From: Voacanga thouarsii
Lineage: Eukaryota > Streptophyta > Magnoliopsida > Gentianales > Apocynaceae
Assembly (NCBI GenBank): GCA_026120185.1
Contig: JANUWF010002024.1
Span: forward strand, 1,364,001-1,428,000
DNA: 64,000 bases
Direction: 5' to 3'
Shown: piece by piece, positions 47,125 to 59,524 of the stretch
Numbering within the stretch: the first letter of the stretch is position 1
How the letters are laid out: the number at the start of each line of letters is the position of its first letter
Program-made: the position numbers and the translations under genes
Notes under the pieces: model-generated
The model's database searches: none
Seen by the model: the letters and a program-made list of their open reading frames with translations, nothing else
Told to the model about the DNA's origin: nothing

Positions 47125-48530
47125 TGTGCCAAATAGGGAAAATCAATTAGCTCCTAGAAGTTTGTGAAAAAAGAAGAAAAAATTATCTATGCAAACTACA
47201 CGGCCTATGGTAGTTGTGCACCATCATGTTCCAGAATCATAAAAAATCAATTAGAAGGGTTACACGACCAACATGTCGTGCTAGCCTCCTAAAGGCTTTG
47301 GAAAGTCCTAATTCAGTCTAATGGCAATGTAAGAGTTCAGAATTCATACAAGGATAGTTTAGAAGCTCTATATAAGGATTTTAGACGAGCTAAATTCAGA
47401 AAAATAGGCAACAATACATAATTCTTCCATACTTCTTTGGAAGAAAGCATCAAAGAAGGCTATGGAAAGGAAGGAAGTTCAAAAGCAAGGAGAACATAGA
47501 GATTGTGAGCTTACTAAGTTTTATCTTTCAAATTTATCTTGTTTCTTTCTTATTTCCAATGTCCAATGTTCTATTAGTTTTCCTTATATTCAAACAATTC
47601 AGATGTTATCTATGTTTCTAGGCTATGTTTTGTTATTGATTTTTTAGACTTTCAAATTTATATATCAAGAATTCTATTTTCGATCATATTGAGATTGCTT
47701 CTCGAGTATATATGCAATTCTAAATATCTTTTTTCTATCAATTGTGTTGTTCTTTCTTATATTTAGCACTATATATTTGGAACACATGATTATATGGCTA
47801 GGTTAGTTCATCTTTTGATTAATTGCCAAAGTAGCACCTATTGATCTTAATTAAGTTGTAGTTTTTGGCTTAGTTATGATTGGTAAGGAATTGTATGATT
47901 CAAGTTTCACATATTTGTAGTTTTTGGATAATATTGATGATGCCTTGATATTGTTGTCAATCTTATTGTTAATCTATGATAATTCATTAATTGAAGTATT
48001 ATTGTCTTTAAGAAAAGATTAATCAACTTAGACTAGATTGAGAATGAGGTTTGAGATTAGTTGGGGACGTTTGATGAAGATTAATCCACTTTGACAAAGA
48101 TAGGAATTCTTGACATTTTGCATGAGTTCTGAAATCAACTATTCAAAATAACTACATCTATGATAAGTTTCTTAAATTGATTCATGACACGTACCTAAGA
48201 ACTTAGTAATTTTTTAATTGGTTTTGAAGTTTCTTATTTTTGGTTTGTTTCCTATTTATTTCTATGTTTCTTAATTTGTTTAGGAGTGGAATTTAGTAGT
48301 TTCCTAATTTGACGTCCCCTATTCACTAGTACATATTTTTATATAAGACATCATTAGAATTAATCAAGTTGATTATTAACAAGAAAATTATGAAGTGAAT
48401 TGATTTTCTTAGAGAGTATACTTCTTTTGTCCCTTGAGGGATTGATACCTTACTTGCCATTATACTATGTTATATATTTCGAAGTAGGGTCTAAAATTTA
48501 TTGGTGCATGACGACTGTATTTTAATTACC
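47125..48530 (+). repeat. second part of the Athila/Tat 3' LTR
   Basis: It resumes the LTR cut at 36391. It has a motif cluster at 47190-47290 (ACACGGCCTATGG, GTTGTGCACCATCATG, ACACGACCAACATGTCGTG), a TATA box TATATAA at 47369-47375, and an AT-rich R/U5. The U5 line CCCTTGAGGGATTGATACC near 48430 is typical of Athila/Tat LTRs. The end near 48530 is approximate. Confidence 0.6.
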
Positions 48531-48589
48531 CATATTTTACATGTCATAAACTCCTACAATAACCCCTTGTGACAGTCTAAGATAATTTA

Positions 48590-49731
48590 TGAAAATTTAG
48601 GGTTTTGGGAAATGACTAGAAGTATTGCTTTAACGATGGCTCCCTTTAGATAAGCAGTTATACTCTTGGAGGTCATAGATTATAGACTAGAGGTCAAAGA
48701 ATAGTAGATGTTATTAAGAAATGTGATAGTACCAGTCAGTCTTATCTTAATGATAGGTGTTACATAATAGAGTATTTTCATCATTACACATATAGGTCGA
48801 AGAAAACGTAAATGCAATATTATCCTCAGGGTTAATATCTATAGTGATGGATAAAGGTATTAAGAATGAAAAATACAACTATTTATTTAGTAGGGATATT
48901 TTGATCTTTTTAGCAACTAAGAATAATATGTCTTTTGATTCCTAATGTAACTCTAGAAATCTAAATGGATATTTTGGTCATTGTACAAATTATTTGAATT
49001 GCTTGAGGAATGATAGAATTTATTTTATTCTAGAAAGTATATTGGGTTTAATTAATTAATCCATTTTTTATGCATGGGTTAGATTAATTGATTAATTATA
49101 GAAAATCCAATTTAATATATAGACTTGAATAAAATAAATAAAATTGGCCTAATAATTATATTCAGTCATATACTTATTATTTTGGACTTTGATTAAATAT
49201 AATCAAGGGCAAATAAAATAATAAATAGGGTCAATAGAGTTTTTATTATGTTAGGTTATAATAAAAGACTCAGACAAATAATAACAAGGTCCAATTGTTC
49301 AAAAATCACTCTATTCCGATATGGACTGGGATAGCTATAATCCTCATTGGGGCCAGCTAGAGTAAATGAAGAAAGCTCTAGGTGCCATCTCGCTCTCTCT
49401 CTCTTTTTCTTTTTGTTTCTTCCTTAGAAAAATAATCTTAGTCTACTTTTACCGGTAATTTGGTTTATAAGGTAGAAAGAATACCTTAGGAGGTCAAAAG
49501 CTTCAACATTGTACGCATCTCATACGTAGGAATAGATATTTGATAGGACTTCCAGTTAGTACTACTCTAGAGGTTACAGTTTAGATGAGTTTCGGACAAC
49601 CTATTAAACAATAGATTCTGATTATTGTCATAGTTTCTTCTAATTCTAGAAGAAAAATTAAGCATGCAATCCTAAACTCTAATTTAATTTTTATTCTTTG
49701 TTGTACTTGTGTGATATTCAGTCCTACAAGT
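48590..49731 (+). repeat. 5' LTR piece of the plus-strand copia
   Basis: Homologous to the inner part of the LTR at 24752-26682: TCATTACACATATAGGTC here and TCATTACACCTGTAGGTC there on the minus strand, then a shared ATATTTTGGTCATT word. The first roughly 550 bases of the LTR are missing. It is cut at 49731 by the 4.3-kb LTR copy B and continues to about 56106. Confidence 0.55.
49727..49731. repeat. target site duplication CAAGT, left
   Basis: Exactly repeated at 54070-54074. Confidence 0.85.
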
Positions 49732-52374
49732 TGTGAAACCCCACCGAAAGTCAACCTTAGAGTAAGGGGTCGGGATGCATATCATATTATTTTGCATAAA
49801 TATATATATTTTTGAATAATTTTATGTTCTTGAGAATTGTGATTTATAGGTCAAAAGTCTTAGTTATGCTTATTAAGTAGGAAGGGTAAAACGGTAATTT
49901 TGCTTGAAGTCAAAATAGGAAGATGGCTTGAGGTTTAAATAAGAAGAATATTTGGGTGAGAAAATAAGAACAAGAGTTGGTGTGGTTTAGTAGTTAGTGC
50001 TTTGTTATTTAATCTCTAAGATCATGAGTTCAAATCTCATCACTTAGGTTTTATTCATGATTATCTTAGTTAAGTTTGAATTTTTGTTTTCTTACATTCC
50101 TTAAAGATAGGAATGTTGTCCTAAGGGAGACATGAAGAGAATGTCTTAATCCTATCATCATGTCCTAAAAAGAATTCTAAAGGAATTCTTGTCCTTTTTA
50201 TTACTCTAGCTTTGTCCTAACATCTTTATAATTTAAATTATTCAAAATTCATCAAGTCTCATCTTTTAATTCTAGAAAATTCTGTGAGGATTTCTTAGCC
50301 TTGAATTTCAAAAAAATTAATCTTGGAAGTTAGAGGGTAGACCGAAAATAGGAGAGGAGTTAGGAAGGGTTCCTAAGGAAAATCAATCACCATGGTAGAA
50401 CCTTTAAACTCATCTTCATGTTGTTCATGTTCTTGATGAAGGAAACCTAGAAATTTCTAGAATATTGAGCAGTCCAGCTTTCGAAAAAACTCAGCCAGTT
50501 TTCTTGTTCATTTGCTGCCAGAAAAATGACCAATTCATGTAGCTTGAAGACTGAAATTTCTGTGCAAATTCGGACTGCATGAAACTGCTCAAAACCAGGA
50601 AAAAAAATCCTGTGCAGTTTCACTTCACATTCAGCTAAAAATGAAGCTGTTTTTCTTGTCATCAATCCAGCAAAACTCCTCTGTTTTTCTCTAGAAAGAA
50701 TGCTGGAAACTAGCCTTAAAAAACCCTCAAACACCCCTCAAAGTTCTCTGCAAATCGGGTTGAAGAAGTGCAGAAATTCTGCACCAAAAAATCATCAAAC
50801 TTTCGAAACCTTGAACACCTTGAAACCAGAAAAGTCCCAGCCTTGTCACCTTAGGCCTAGGCTGAAAAACCACCTTCAAACCTCTGTAAAATGAACCTTG
50901 TTCAACCATAAACTAAACACCATTAACCTCTCCACTTACCTTGAATACTTGGACTCCATAATCACACCTCAAAAATCTCCTAAGATCACTCCATTCAAAA
51001 TACATTTGAACTTTAAAAATTTCCAGAATTTTGCTCCATGAAAACACTCTTGAATTAAGCTACTAAACTAGAACTTCCTCTGCCATTAAGCACTAAATTT
51101 TGGCCAGCCTTAACAGTCTTCAGTCATTTCAGCAAAATAGCTAGTCCAGCCGGCTCCATTGAGGAACAAAGAAACCTCCATCAATCAAACACCATTAGCT
51201 TATCCTATACCTCAAACCACTCAACAATTCCCTCCATTTGAATTTCAAACAAAATCAGATTATTCTCTTCCCTTCTAGCTGAAAACTGAAACTCCTAAAC
51301 ACCCTAAACCATTCGGCCAACACCATACCAGATTTCGTGTAACACCTTTCTCAAACTCTCTCAATTTTCACCAAGAACACACACTACATTCCTTCAAGCC
51401 AAAACCTACACTAAACAACTCCAATCACTCTCAAATACTCCATATTACTCCTACATAATCCCTAGTGTTCATTTTTGGTATTTATAACACAAAATCTTGC
51501 AAGCAAGAAATTGCAATCGGATCAAAAATCAGTTTTTTTCTTGAAGGTCACAAGAACATCATCAAGGTAAATCAAGAACAACTTCTTTGTTCATCTTCTT
51601 CCATTCAACCTTCAATGCACCTTACTAATGTTCTCTCTCTCTCTCTCTCTCGGCCAAAATGGTTGATCAACAACCATGGCTATTTTTTCCCTTGGACAAC
51701 TCAAGACTCTCAATCGCGCGTGGACCTTCTTTAGCCTTCATCGAAGTAATCGACAATCAAGTACTTTTTCCTTAATCCTCCTTTTAAATTCTACATTCAT
51801 GTCTCTTAGATGTTGATAGGAAGAATAGAATATGAATGGGGGATTGAGTGTATGCACGTGAATGAAGGGGTTGGGATTAGGACATGAGAATGGTTGTATA
51901 TGATTAAGCCATATGGATTTTCATGAGAATCAATATATGTTCATCATGTCTTAGGAGAGTTGTGGATGTTTAAAGCATGTTAGATATTATGACACCTATG
52001 GTGAATAGGATTTTTACGTTCTTATTTCCATTAACGTCATGATTGATGATTATGCCTAGTAGGGATTTGGCCATGTGATAATATGTGTTGATTTAAACTT
52101 ATGTTCATGAATAGATTAGTTTATTGTTTGATGTTGGAGAATGTGTTCATGAATCTTGTTTAGCAATAGGAAAATCATGATTATTTTCTTGTTGATCCTA
52201 GGTTATTTTTATCAACAAATTTTATTACCTTAATTAAAATTATTACTATATTTTTTTTCCTAAAGGTTTTGAAATTCCTAGGAAGTTTTGGAAATGGAAT
52301 ATTAAATGAAATATTGATATTTTATTAGTCAAATAAATAAAATATTTTATTAAAAATAATATATATATATATGT

Positions 52375-52413
<39 letters not shown>

Positions 52414-54069
52414 ATAAATAAGATCTTTTATATAAATAATAATAAAAAAATAAAATATTAATGACCTTATAGACCATAGTTAAAACTTTTACCTATATTC
52501 ATAAATATTATTTATAATTAAATTTATTTGTTATTTATTAATCAAAAATTTAATATAATTCATTTATTATTAATTTTATTTATTACTAATTATATATTAT
52601 CTACTAATTATTAATTAAAAATTAATTTTAGTTTATTATTTATTTATAATAAATTATTTAAAAATTACCATTTACTAATGTTATTTAGGACTTAGTATTA
52701 TTCAATATTCAAACACTAGTTTATTTATTAATAATAATACTCAAGATTTATTATTTGAACCTATAACTTATTAGTAATTATTTTAGAACCCCTAATTATT
52801 TTAACTTATCAAGCTAGATTTATTTTATAAAATCCTTTATCATCTAGCCTTAAAACTTAGGACATTAAGGTCATGGTTGTAACTAGTTGAATTAGGAATT
52901 ATTTATATAAGGTAAGTATAGCTCGAGTATAACCTTATGCCTTGTGTTTACCCCAAGCGGGATTAGGTCAGCCTTGGAAGATTTTTGAGTTCAAACAAGC
53001 AGAGGATCAAGTAAGCTCCTGCATGGAGTTATTTGAAGACAAAAAATTGTTGTGGCAAGCCAAGTTCAATATGTATGATCATTCGATTGTAAAGGCAATT
53101 AAGGACCGTTTTTCCTTTTTATTTCAGTCAAGCAAATCATTTGAAAATTAAACAAGCGGTTTTACACAAAATGCTAAACTCTTTCTAAAACCCAACTTTG
53201 ACAAGAATTTTAGAAACCCTTAATTGCTACTTCCAAGAAATCAACGTATGATCAATTTTCTCCTAAGTGGGACAAACAACGTTGAGTACTCAATAAGGAT
53301 AGACTACTAGGACTAGTCTTTGAAAAGTTAGGGTAAGTCTCTTAGTAGGTGGCCACCTCTGAGGGGTAAGTCCTTCCCGGATAGGATGCCAGTCTGGTAG
53401 GTTATGCCGGTCCGAGCTAGCAAGTTTCAATCAAGTAGACTGTGTGTTTCCGGAGTGGATAACCGATAAGTTTAAGTGTAGAGATGGAGGAGTATCTCAC
53501 CCGGTAAGTCGTACACCTACCTTTTGTCAGCATGCTCAATGTGTGGCATTCTAACCAATATATTGTCATAGGGCCCAACGTGTGGTAACCCATGGCTACC
53601 TCTTTGGGTGGTTGTATTTATTGTGCACATGTATGGTTTGAAAAACAAAACACCACTCTTTATTTTTAACATTTATTTAATACTTGCTAGCACTCCCTCT
53701 TATGAAACTTTTACAACTTGCATATATGAACTGTTTTACCTGGAACACTCAAAGCACACACGGGCTTACTGAAATTTTTATCTCACCACCTTTTATGCCA
53801 TGTTTTCAGGACAGTCCTGCTGTGAAGGTCATTAGCTAGATTGATGCTTGTGATTCTGAAGACGCTTTGTTATTTTCCTTATGTGATGTTTTGAGAGATT
53901 ATAGTAGACAATTTATTTTGAATTTGTTCGTGTATTATTGGGTTGTAATAAGTTTAATTTTAAAGTATTTCTTTTATTTTATTTTATGTGACCTAGTTAT
54001 AAAGACTCCTTGTCCTATGGACAGGGCAACATCCCCGACCCTGTTGGGCCTAGGTAGTGGGGTGTTATA
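49732..54069 (+). repeat. 4.3-kb solo LTR, copy B
   Basis: It starts TGTGAAACCCCACCG and ends ...GTAGTGGGGTGTTATA (terminal CA changed to TA), 4338 bp, flanked by CAAGT. Collinear with copy A (28110-32385), including the TCTC tract, the ACCCCAAGCGGGATTAGGTC line and the GGGCTTACTGA region. It contains a (GT)n microsatellite at 52378-52409. No gag or pol domain inside. Confidence 0.82.
52378..52409. repeat. (GT)n microsatellite
   Basis: About 16 GT units preceded by an AT repeat. Copy A lacks it at the matching place. Confidence 0.9.
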
Positions 54070-54074
54070 CAAGT
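54070..54074. repeat. target site duplication CAAGT, right
   Basis: Exact partner of 49727-49731. Confidence 0.85.
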
Positions 54075-54359
54075 AGTCTCAAAGCATTGGTTTAACATCT
54101 TCGAGCTTGCTTTAGGTTAATAATCAGTAATGGTTCCTTAAAAATCAATTCTTTTTTATATATGTAATTCGTATGATTGGGTTCTAAGTTACTTGTACAC
54201 CTCGCAAGTAGAGGTATATGATCTTATAAGCATTATTTTTCTTTATTTACTTGTTTTCGGATTTTTGATAGAATCTAATGTACACCTCTCGAGTAGAAGT
54301 GTAGGCAATTGTAAAGATTATATTTTTGCATGAAAAGCTTTTAGTTTCCACCATGATTC

Positions 54360-56080
54360 TGTTGGGTATCTCAGGCTCGTATCGTATACGGCGCAGCAGA
54401 AAATAAAACGAGATACTCTCCCAGGACCCGTCTATGTGTGGAAAATAAGACATAAAGACAATAAACATAGCAACTTTTTACCTTTGGGTAATCATCCGAA
54501 GAATAAAATTTCTTCTTCAAGTCAGGCCACGATCCAGCAATCCTCGTGATCAACCTCCATGTGAGTTGAACATCTAACCACTATAATCACAGTGTGTGAT
54601 TATCTCTAATAGTGATCCACACAAAAGATGCACTCAAACACCAAAATTTCCTGTGCTAGCAGAAACAATAATGGCGGCTAGGGTTCTCTTGTTTTCAACA
54701 AAACGAGAGGGAGAGAGAAGAAGGGAAAATCGTGTGCCCTAAGGTTGGAGTTGTTTTCGAGTGTTCGTCACCCAGCTAGGGTTTCGTGTGTATCCCTTAT
54801 ATCACACGAAAAATCCTGCTATAATTGAGAATTCTAATCTGATTAGAATTCTCTAATTGTAATTGAAAACATCATGTTTTCACAATTACAACTTAGACCA
54901 CAAATTATAACTAATTATGATTTGTCCACAACAACTTTTCTTTCTCTCAATCAACCCCACTATGTTATCAAATAACATCTTGAGCTCTATTGTGTGTGAC
55001 CTATTGGGTTTCTCAGTCAATTGGCAGAGAATATGAATTAATCTAAACGTCTTTGAGATTAATAATCCATAATTAATTAGAATTAATCCTATTAATTCTA
55101 ATCAGAATTGGTTTATTAATTCATCAATTAATAAACCCATATTCCCAAATCATGAGCGGTATCTAACAACACATCATGACCACCCAAGAGTCCAGAAAGT
55201 CAAGTGGCTTGACATGAACCCTTCAATAACAAATTTCAGTGCAATTAACTCCTTTCACCATACAATATCTCATTCGGTTTGGAGTACGGAATTAGTGCCA
55301 ACTCTCTCCAGAAATAATTCTACCCGAATACAATAGTACTTGTACCAAGAACCCACTACTCTAGATGTGTATCAATTGGAACTATTTTCAATACACAATT
55401 GCCTTGGCCAAGGATTTCTCGAGTTGTAATTCCTACAAGTGGCCGTGAGATATTCGCCCCTACTATTAGGAGTGGTGAATCCTTTATTGACCCTCTCAAC
55501 TACTTTCATTTATCTCACAATGTACCCAATATCTATCCCATAGACGGCCCTTGATCAAGCTCCGGAGATTGGAATCAAAGTATAATGCTCAGCAAACAAA
55601 GTACCTTGGAGATCTCGAGTCTAAGGATACTTGCACGTTTGCTATATTGAGATTATATCACTGGCACTAAATAGTTATCCATGTGATTATCTCAAAGCTA
55701 TGTCATCCAATGAACTTGTTCCATTAACAAGCATCCATGTGTTAACTTTGAGTATCTCAATACTCACGGATACGAGAACCACCGCCTGATCAAATCAGGA
55801 AGTCTAACACATGCTAGTCTTAATGCATTAATGATGTCATATCTCATTAATACTATGACTATGGACTATTTAAGTACTAACACTATACAATGTAGTAGGA
55901 ATCTCATATCATGATCTCTATCATGATTTCCTTAACACAGTGTTGTACTAGGGACTTTATCGAATAGTTATATTACTTAAAGTAAACAAAAGAAATTATA
56001 AGATAAACAATACCTTTTATTAAAATAAAATGTGTCATATACAATGTACAAGTGATTGCTTCTAGGGCACAACACTAACA
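54360..56080 (-). repeat. 1.7-kb copia solo LTR, copy D
   Basis: On the minus strand it starts TGTTAGTGTTGTGCCCTAG at 56080 and ends ...GAGATACCCAACA at 54360 (1721 bp). It is flanked on both sides by GATTC (54355-54359 and 56081-56085), a perfect target duplication, which proves a solo LTR rather than a truncated element. Same family as copy C. Confidence 0.92.
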
Positions 56081-56106
56081 GATTCGAGTTCTAGACATCA
56101 AAAATA

Positions 56107-56118
56107 AATTGGTACCAG
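56107..56118 (+). promoter_or_regulatory. decayed primer binding site of the plus-strand copia
   Basis: TTGGTACCAGTA matches TTGGTATCAGAG of the minus-strand relative in most positions and stands at the expected place after the LTR end. Confidence 0.45.
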
Positions 56119-57225
56119 TAATAGATTGAAGAAATAGTGTAGAAAAAGGCAAAACGATTGAAATTGCAGATGCCAGAGCTATTTTAGAAAAATCTGCTAA
56201 GGTGGACTAGGAGCCAGCTAGTGTTAATTGCTGTATAGAAGAAACAAGCAGCAGAACAAAAGCTAGGTATTGCAGCCCAATCTCTGGTTTTAGGGTGATT
56301 AGTGCATTTTTTTCAATAGTTTTTTTTTTTTTAAGGAAACTAATCATACGTTATCTTTATTTTTTATGTAAAAATTTTATTTATTTTTATAAATAAATTA
56401 CTTTAAAAAAGTAGTTGGAACCACCATTGGATTAAAGAAAATCATTTTATCTATGATGTTTGATCCTGCCTTATTTGGTCACATAGGTTAAAAGAATAGA
56501 AAGAGTATGAAAATAATGTGTTTTATTTTGCACATAATTTATTCTTCTACTATGAATAAGGAATAAATTGTGTTTGAAGTAAATATGGTGATTTGGAATT
56601 TCTAAAGTGAGATTCATGATTTATTTTCTTAAAGGAGTTGTGCCCTTAAAATATGAAAATAATTCAAATCTAGGAACTTTGAAATAATTACCTAGATTAT
56701 TTCTTAGAAAAACACAATTAAAACCCTTTGAATAAAATATTAAATAGAAAAGGGATTCCAATGATCGCATGGCTTCTACTCTGTTCAAGGTTAAGGATTA
56801 TGGACTTCCTCGTGTCACTTTGGGAGTGACCCCTGAAAGCTGAAATTCCATAAGAATCCAAATTTAAAAGATTAAATCAAACTAATTTAGGGTATGTGTT
56901 ATATTCAACCAGCCTACGTTAGAATCTATAATATTAGATTACCCATAGTTCATGTGAAATAATGGCCAGCCTACATTAGAACTTATTTTTGGATCAAGAG
57001 CTAAACAATGTAATGGTGGGTAGTTATACACTTAACTTAGAAAATTGTTAACCTTCCTATGAAACTCTGTCAATTCTTATAAGAGCCAAATATTAATATT
57101 TTGATAATGGTTTGAGGGTTTATCTATTAATGTATGTTTTATGTGAACGGACACAAACTTATAAAATATTTTTTTGTAAAATTTACAAAAATGTCAAGTG
57201 GAGTTTTTTTTTTTTTTTTTTTTTT
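56119..57225 (+). other. leader of the plus-strand copia
   Basis: AT-rich, with the segment CATGGCTTCTACTCTG and CTTCCTCGTGTCACTTTGG (56769-56823) shared with the other family member. A run of 22 T lies at 57206-57227. No coding evidence upstream of gag. Confidence 0.55.
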
Positions 57226-58200
57226 AGTCCTTTAGCCATTATTTTCAAAGAGAATAGGTTAACTAGCCCAAACTATGTGGATTGGAAAAGGAACTTAAAC
57301 ATAGTATTCACTATCGAAAAGTACAAATATGTTTTGATAGACTCTTGTACTGAGATTAGGGAAAATTTCACTGCGAAAAAGCGTGAAGCTGAGAAGGCAT
57401 AGAAAAAAATTGACAAGATGGCCCGATACTATATATTGGCTTCCATGTATAATGTTCCTCAGTCCAAACACGAGAATAAACCCACTTCTTATGACATAAA
57501 CTACTCTCTAAAGAAGATGTTTACTGACAAGAGTCGACCCATGTCAAGAAGCTCTTAAGGCAATCATGAACATCAGGACGGCTGAGGTAAAATAAGTCAG
57601 AGAGTATATGCTCAAGACAATTGCTGCTTTTGAAGAAGTTGAGGTACTTGGTGAGGCTATTAACCCTGAGAGTCAAATAGACATAGTACTTAAAACTCCG
57701 TCGGAATCCTTTACTCAGTTTAGGTTAAATTACAATATGAACAAGATGAACATAACTCTTTCAGAGTTAATAAAGAACCTCTAAGCGGTGAAAAAGATCA
57801 TAAAGTCCAAGTCTACAGTCTTGTTGTCAAAAGCCTCATCTTCTAGAACTAAGCCCAAGGGTAAGAAGTTTAGGAAAAAGAGAGGCAGTGTAATTGGATC
57901 AGTCAGTGCTAGGTCCCATAATAAGCCCAATTAGAAGTGCTTCAAGGATGGCAAGAAGGCCCATTGGAAAAAAGAATATCCAGATTTCTTAGCCAAGAGC
58001 ACGAGAACAATTCTCTTCTTAGAGTCTATTTTGATAGCTAGATCTTTATTTACTTGGATTGTAGATTAGGGAGCCATTAACCATATATGTAACTCCTTAT
58101 ATGGGTTAAGCAAGATAGGAGACTCAGTAAGGAAAAGCATGCACATTGAATTAGCAATAAAGCTAAGGTTTGGGCAGAAGTAGTGGGAGAAATGATACTG
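57226..58200 (+). pseudogene. copia gag, knuckle and protease remnant
   Basis: NRLTSPNYVDWKRNLNIVFT near 57255 and KYKYVLIDSC mark the gag start. MARYYILASMYNVPQSKHEN near 57419 continues it. The knuckle near 57937-57975 reads KCFKDGKKAHWKKEYPDF, with the second Cys changed to Asp. WIVD-stop-GAINHICNSLYG near 58060 is the protease active-site line. Stops and frameshifts are frequent. Confidence 0.75.
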
Positions 58201-58439
58201 TGTTTTGGTTTAGATAGGATTCTTATATTATTGAGAGATATTTTATAGGTCCCAGTTTTAAAATAGAATTTGATTTTAATTTCTAAATTAATGGATCATA
58301 ATTATTCTGTTTCTTTCTATTCTAATGTTACAATCAGTAAAAATAAAAATTTTATTTGTTCCAAATATATATATGGTAACTTATTTCATTTGAATCCTAT
58401 AAATCTTCAAATCAACAATACAGAAATTGAACCAACTCA

Positions 58440-59400
58440 TAAGAAAAGAATGTCATAACAAATGAATCATCTTTATAGCACCTTTGATTAGAACATATTA
58501 ATCCTAATCAAATTCAAAGGCTCATCCATAATGGTCCTTTGGACCCATTGAGATTGGAAGAGTGGCCTCAATATGAATTATGCTTTAAGGGGAAGATGAT
58601 CAAAAGATCATTTAAACAAAAGGTGGAAAGGGCCAAGGAAATACTTAGCATTATTCATAGTGATGTTTGTGGTCTAATGACTATACCAGTTAGCAATGGA
58701 TACAAGTAGTTTATCTCATTCACTAATAATTACTCATGTTTACTTGATAATGCACAATTCTGACTCTTTTGAGAAATTTAAAGAGTATAAGGCTGAAGTA
58801 GATTGTCAAACAGGTAAACAGATCAAGGCATTGAGATCAAATCGTAGTGAAGAATATCTTCTCAGTGAGTTTAAGGACTACTTGCTACTTCACAATGTTG
58901 TATCTCAGCTAAGTACTCCTAGAACATCCCAACAGAATAGAGTAACCAAAAGAAGGAATAGAACATTGCTAGAAATAGTCAAAAGCATGATGAGTCATGC
59001 ATCTCTTCCTGTTTCTTTTTAGGATATACCCTATAGACGGTAGCACACATTCTAATCTTGATGCCTTCCAAATCAGCGAGTAGGACTTCTTATGAGATGT
59101 GGACTGGATGAAAGCTAAGTTTAAATCATCTCAGGGCATGGAGATATCTAGCTTATGTACTGATTAAGGGGAATAAGCTAGAACTAAGATTAGAATTATG
59201 CTATTTTGTTAGGTATCCAAAAAGTACTGGAGATGGATATTTCTATCATCTTAAGGAGAAAACAACGCTTATTAGTACTCATGCTAGATACTTAGAAGAT
59301 AATCAGAAAATGTCCACTAATAGTTCAAGTTAGGTGTAATTAGAAAAGAACATATTATTCTCTTCAAATCAAAGTAACTCGATTAAGGAATCGAGAGAGG
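58440..59400 (+). pseudogene. copia integrase remnant
   Basis: MHNSDSFEKFKEYKAEVDCQ near 58754 and IKALRSNRSEEYLLSEFKDY near 58823 cover the second catalytic position, where Asp has become Asn (L-R-S-N-R). RRNRTLLEIVKSMMSHASLP near 58954 lies past the catalytic Glu site. The C-terminal lines YFYHL-like near 59240 and LDT-stop-KIIRKC near 59290 follow. RT and RNase H are absent. Confidence 0.8.
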
Positions 59401-59524
59401 CACAACCGATATTCCTATGCATGTGAGCCTCGTCTTAGCAAGAGGGTGACTCGAATTCTAGAAAGGTAAACCAGAGAGATCTTTGATCTAGTTTCCAAGA
59501 ATTAAAAACAAGATCCTGCTGCAT

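Larger units (their letters stand above)
26683..48530 (+). mobile_element. Athila/Tat-like gypsy element, 5'-truncated, interrupted twice
   Basis: The + strand segments 26683-28109, 32386-36391 and 47125-about 48530 belong together. They hold the protease tail, RT, RNase H, integrase, a 1.7-kb non-coding 3' region, a decayed polypurine tract and a split 3' LTR. Breaks are a 4.3-kb solo LTR in pol and a 10.7-kb minus-strand element in the 3' LTR. Sequence features (ILxDE after the RT start, FMDD box, the downstream GCGCTTCTTAGGAGGCAACC block) are those of the plant Athila/Tat branch. Its gag and 5' LTR are missing, replaced at 26682 by a copia LTR. Confidence 0.75.
48590..59520 (+). mobile_element. 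Ty1/copia element, plus strand, interrupted by two solo LTRs
   Basis: Pieces 48590-49731, 54070-54359 and 56081-59520 are read as one element: truncated 5' LTR, decayed primer site, leader, gag, knuckle, protease remnant and integrase. It stops near 59520 before RT, where an inverted-repeat element begins. LTR, leader and proteins match the minus-strand copia at 19389-26682, for example KCFKDGKKAHWKKEYPDF compared with the CGKKGH...TKEYSDF knuckle. Coding regions are full of stops. Confidence 0.65.

Noticed and set aside
36387..47129. Target duplication for the inner Athila-like element
   Set aside because: Flanks are CCTAT and TGTGC. Shifting the ends gives only a partial GCC match, so no duplication is claimed.
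8510..56080. Treating the 1.5-kb LTRs at 8510/15434 and solo LTRs C and D as one family
   Set aside because: They share only the start word TGTTAG...TGCCCTAG; the remainder does not align, so they are separate copia families.
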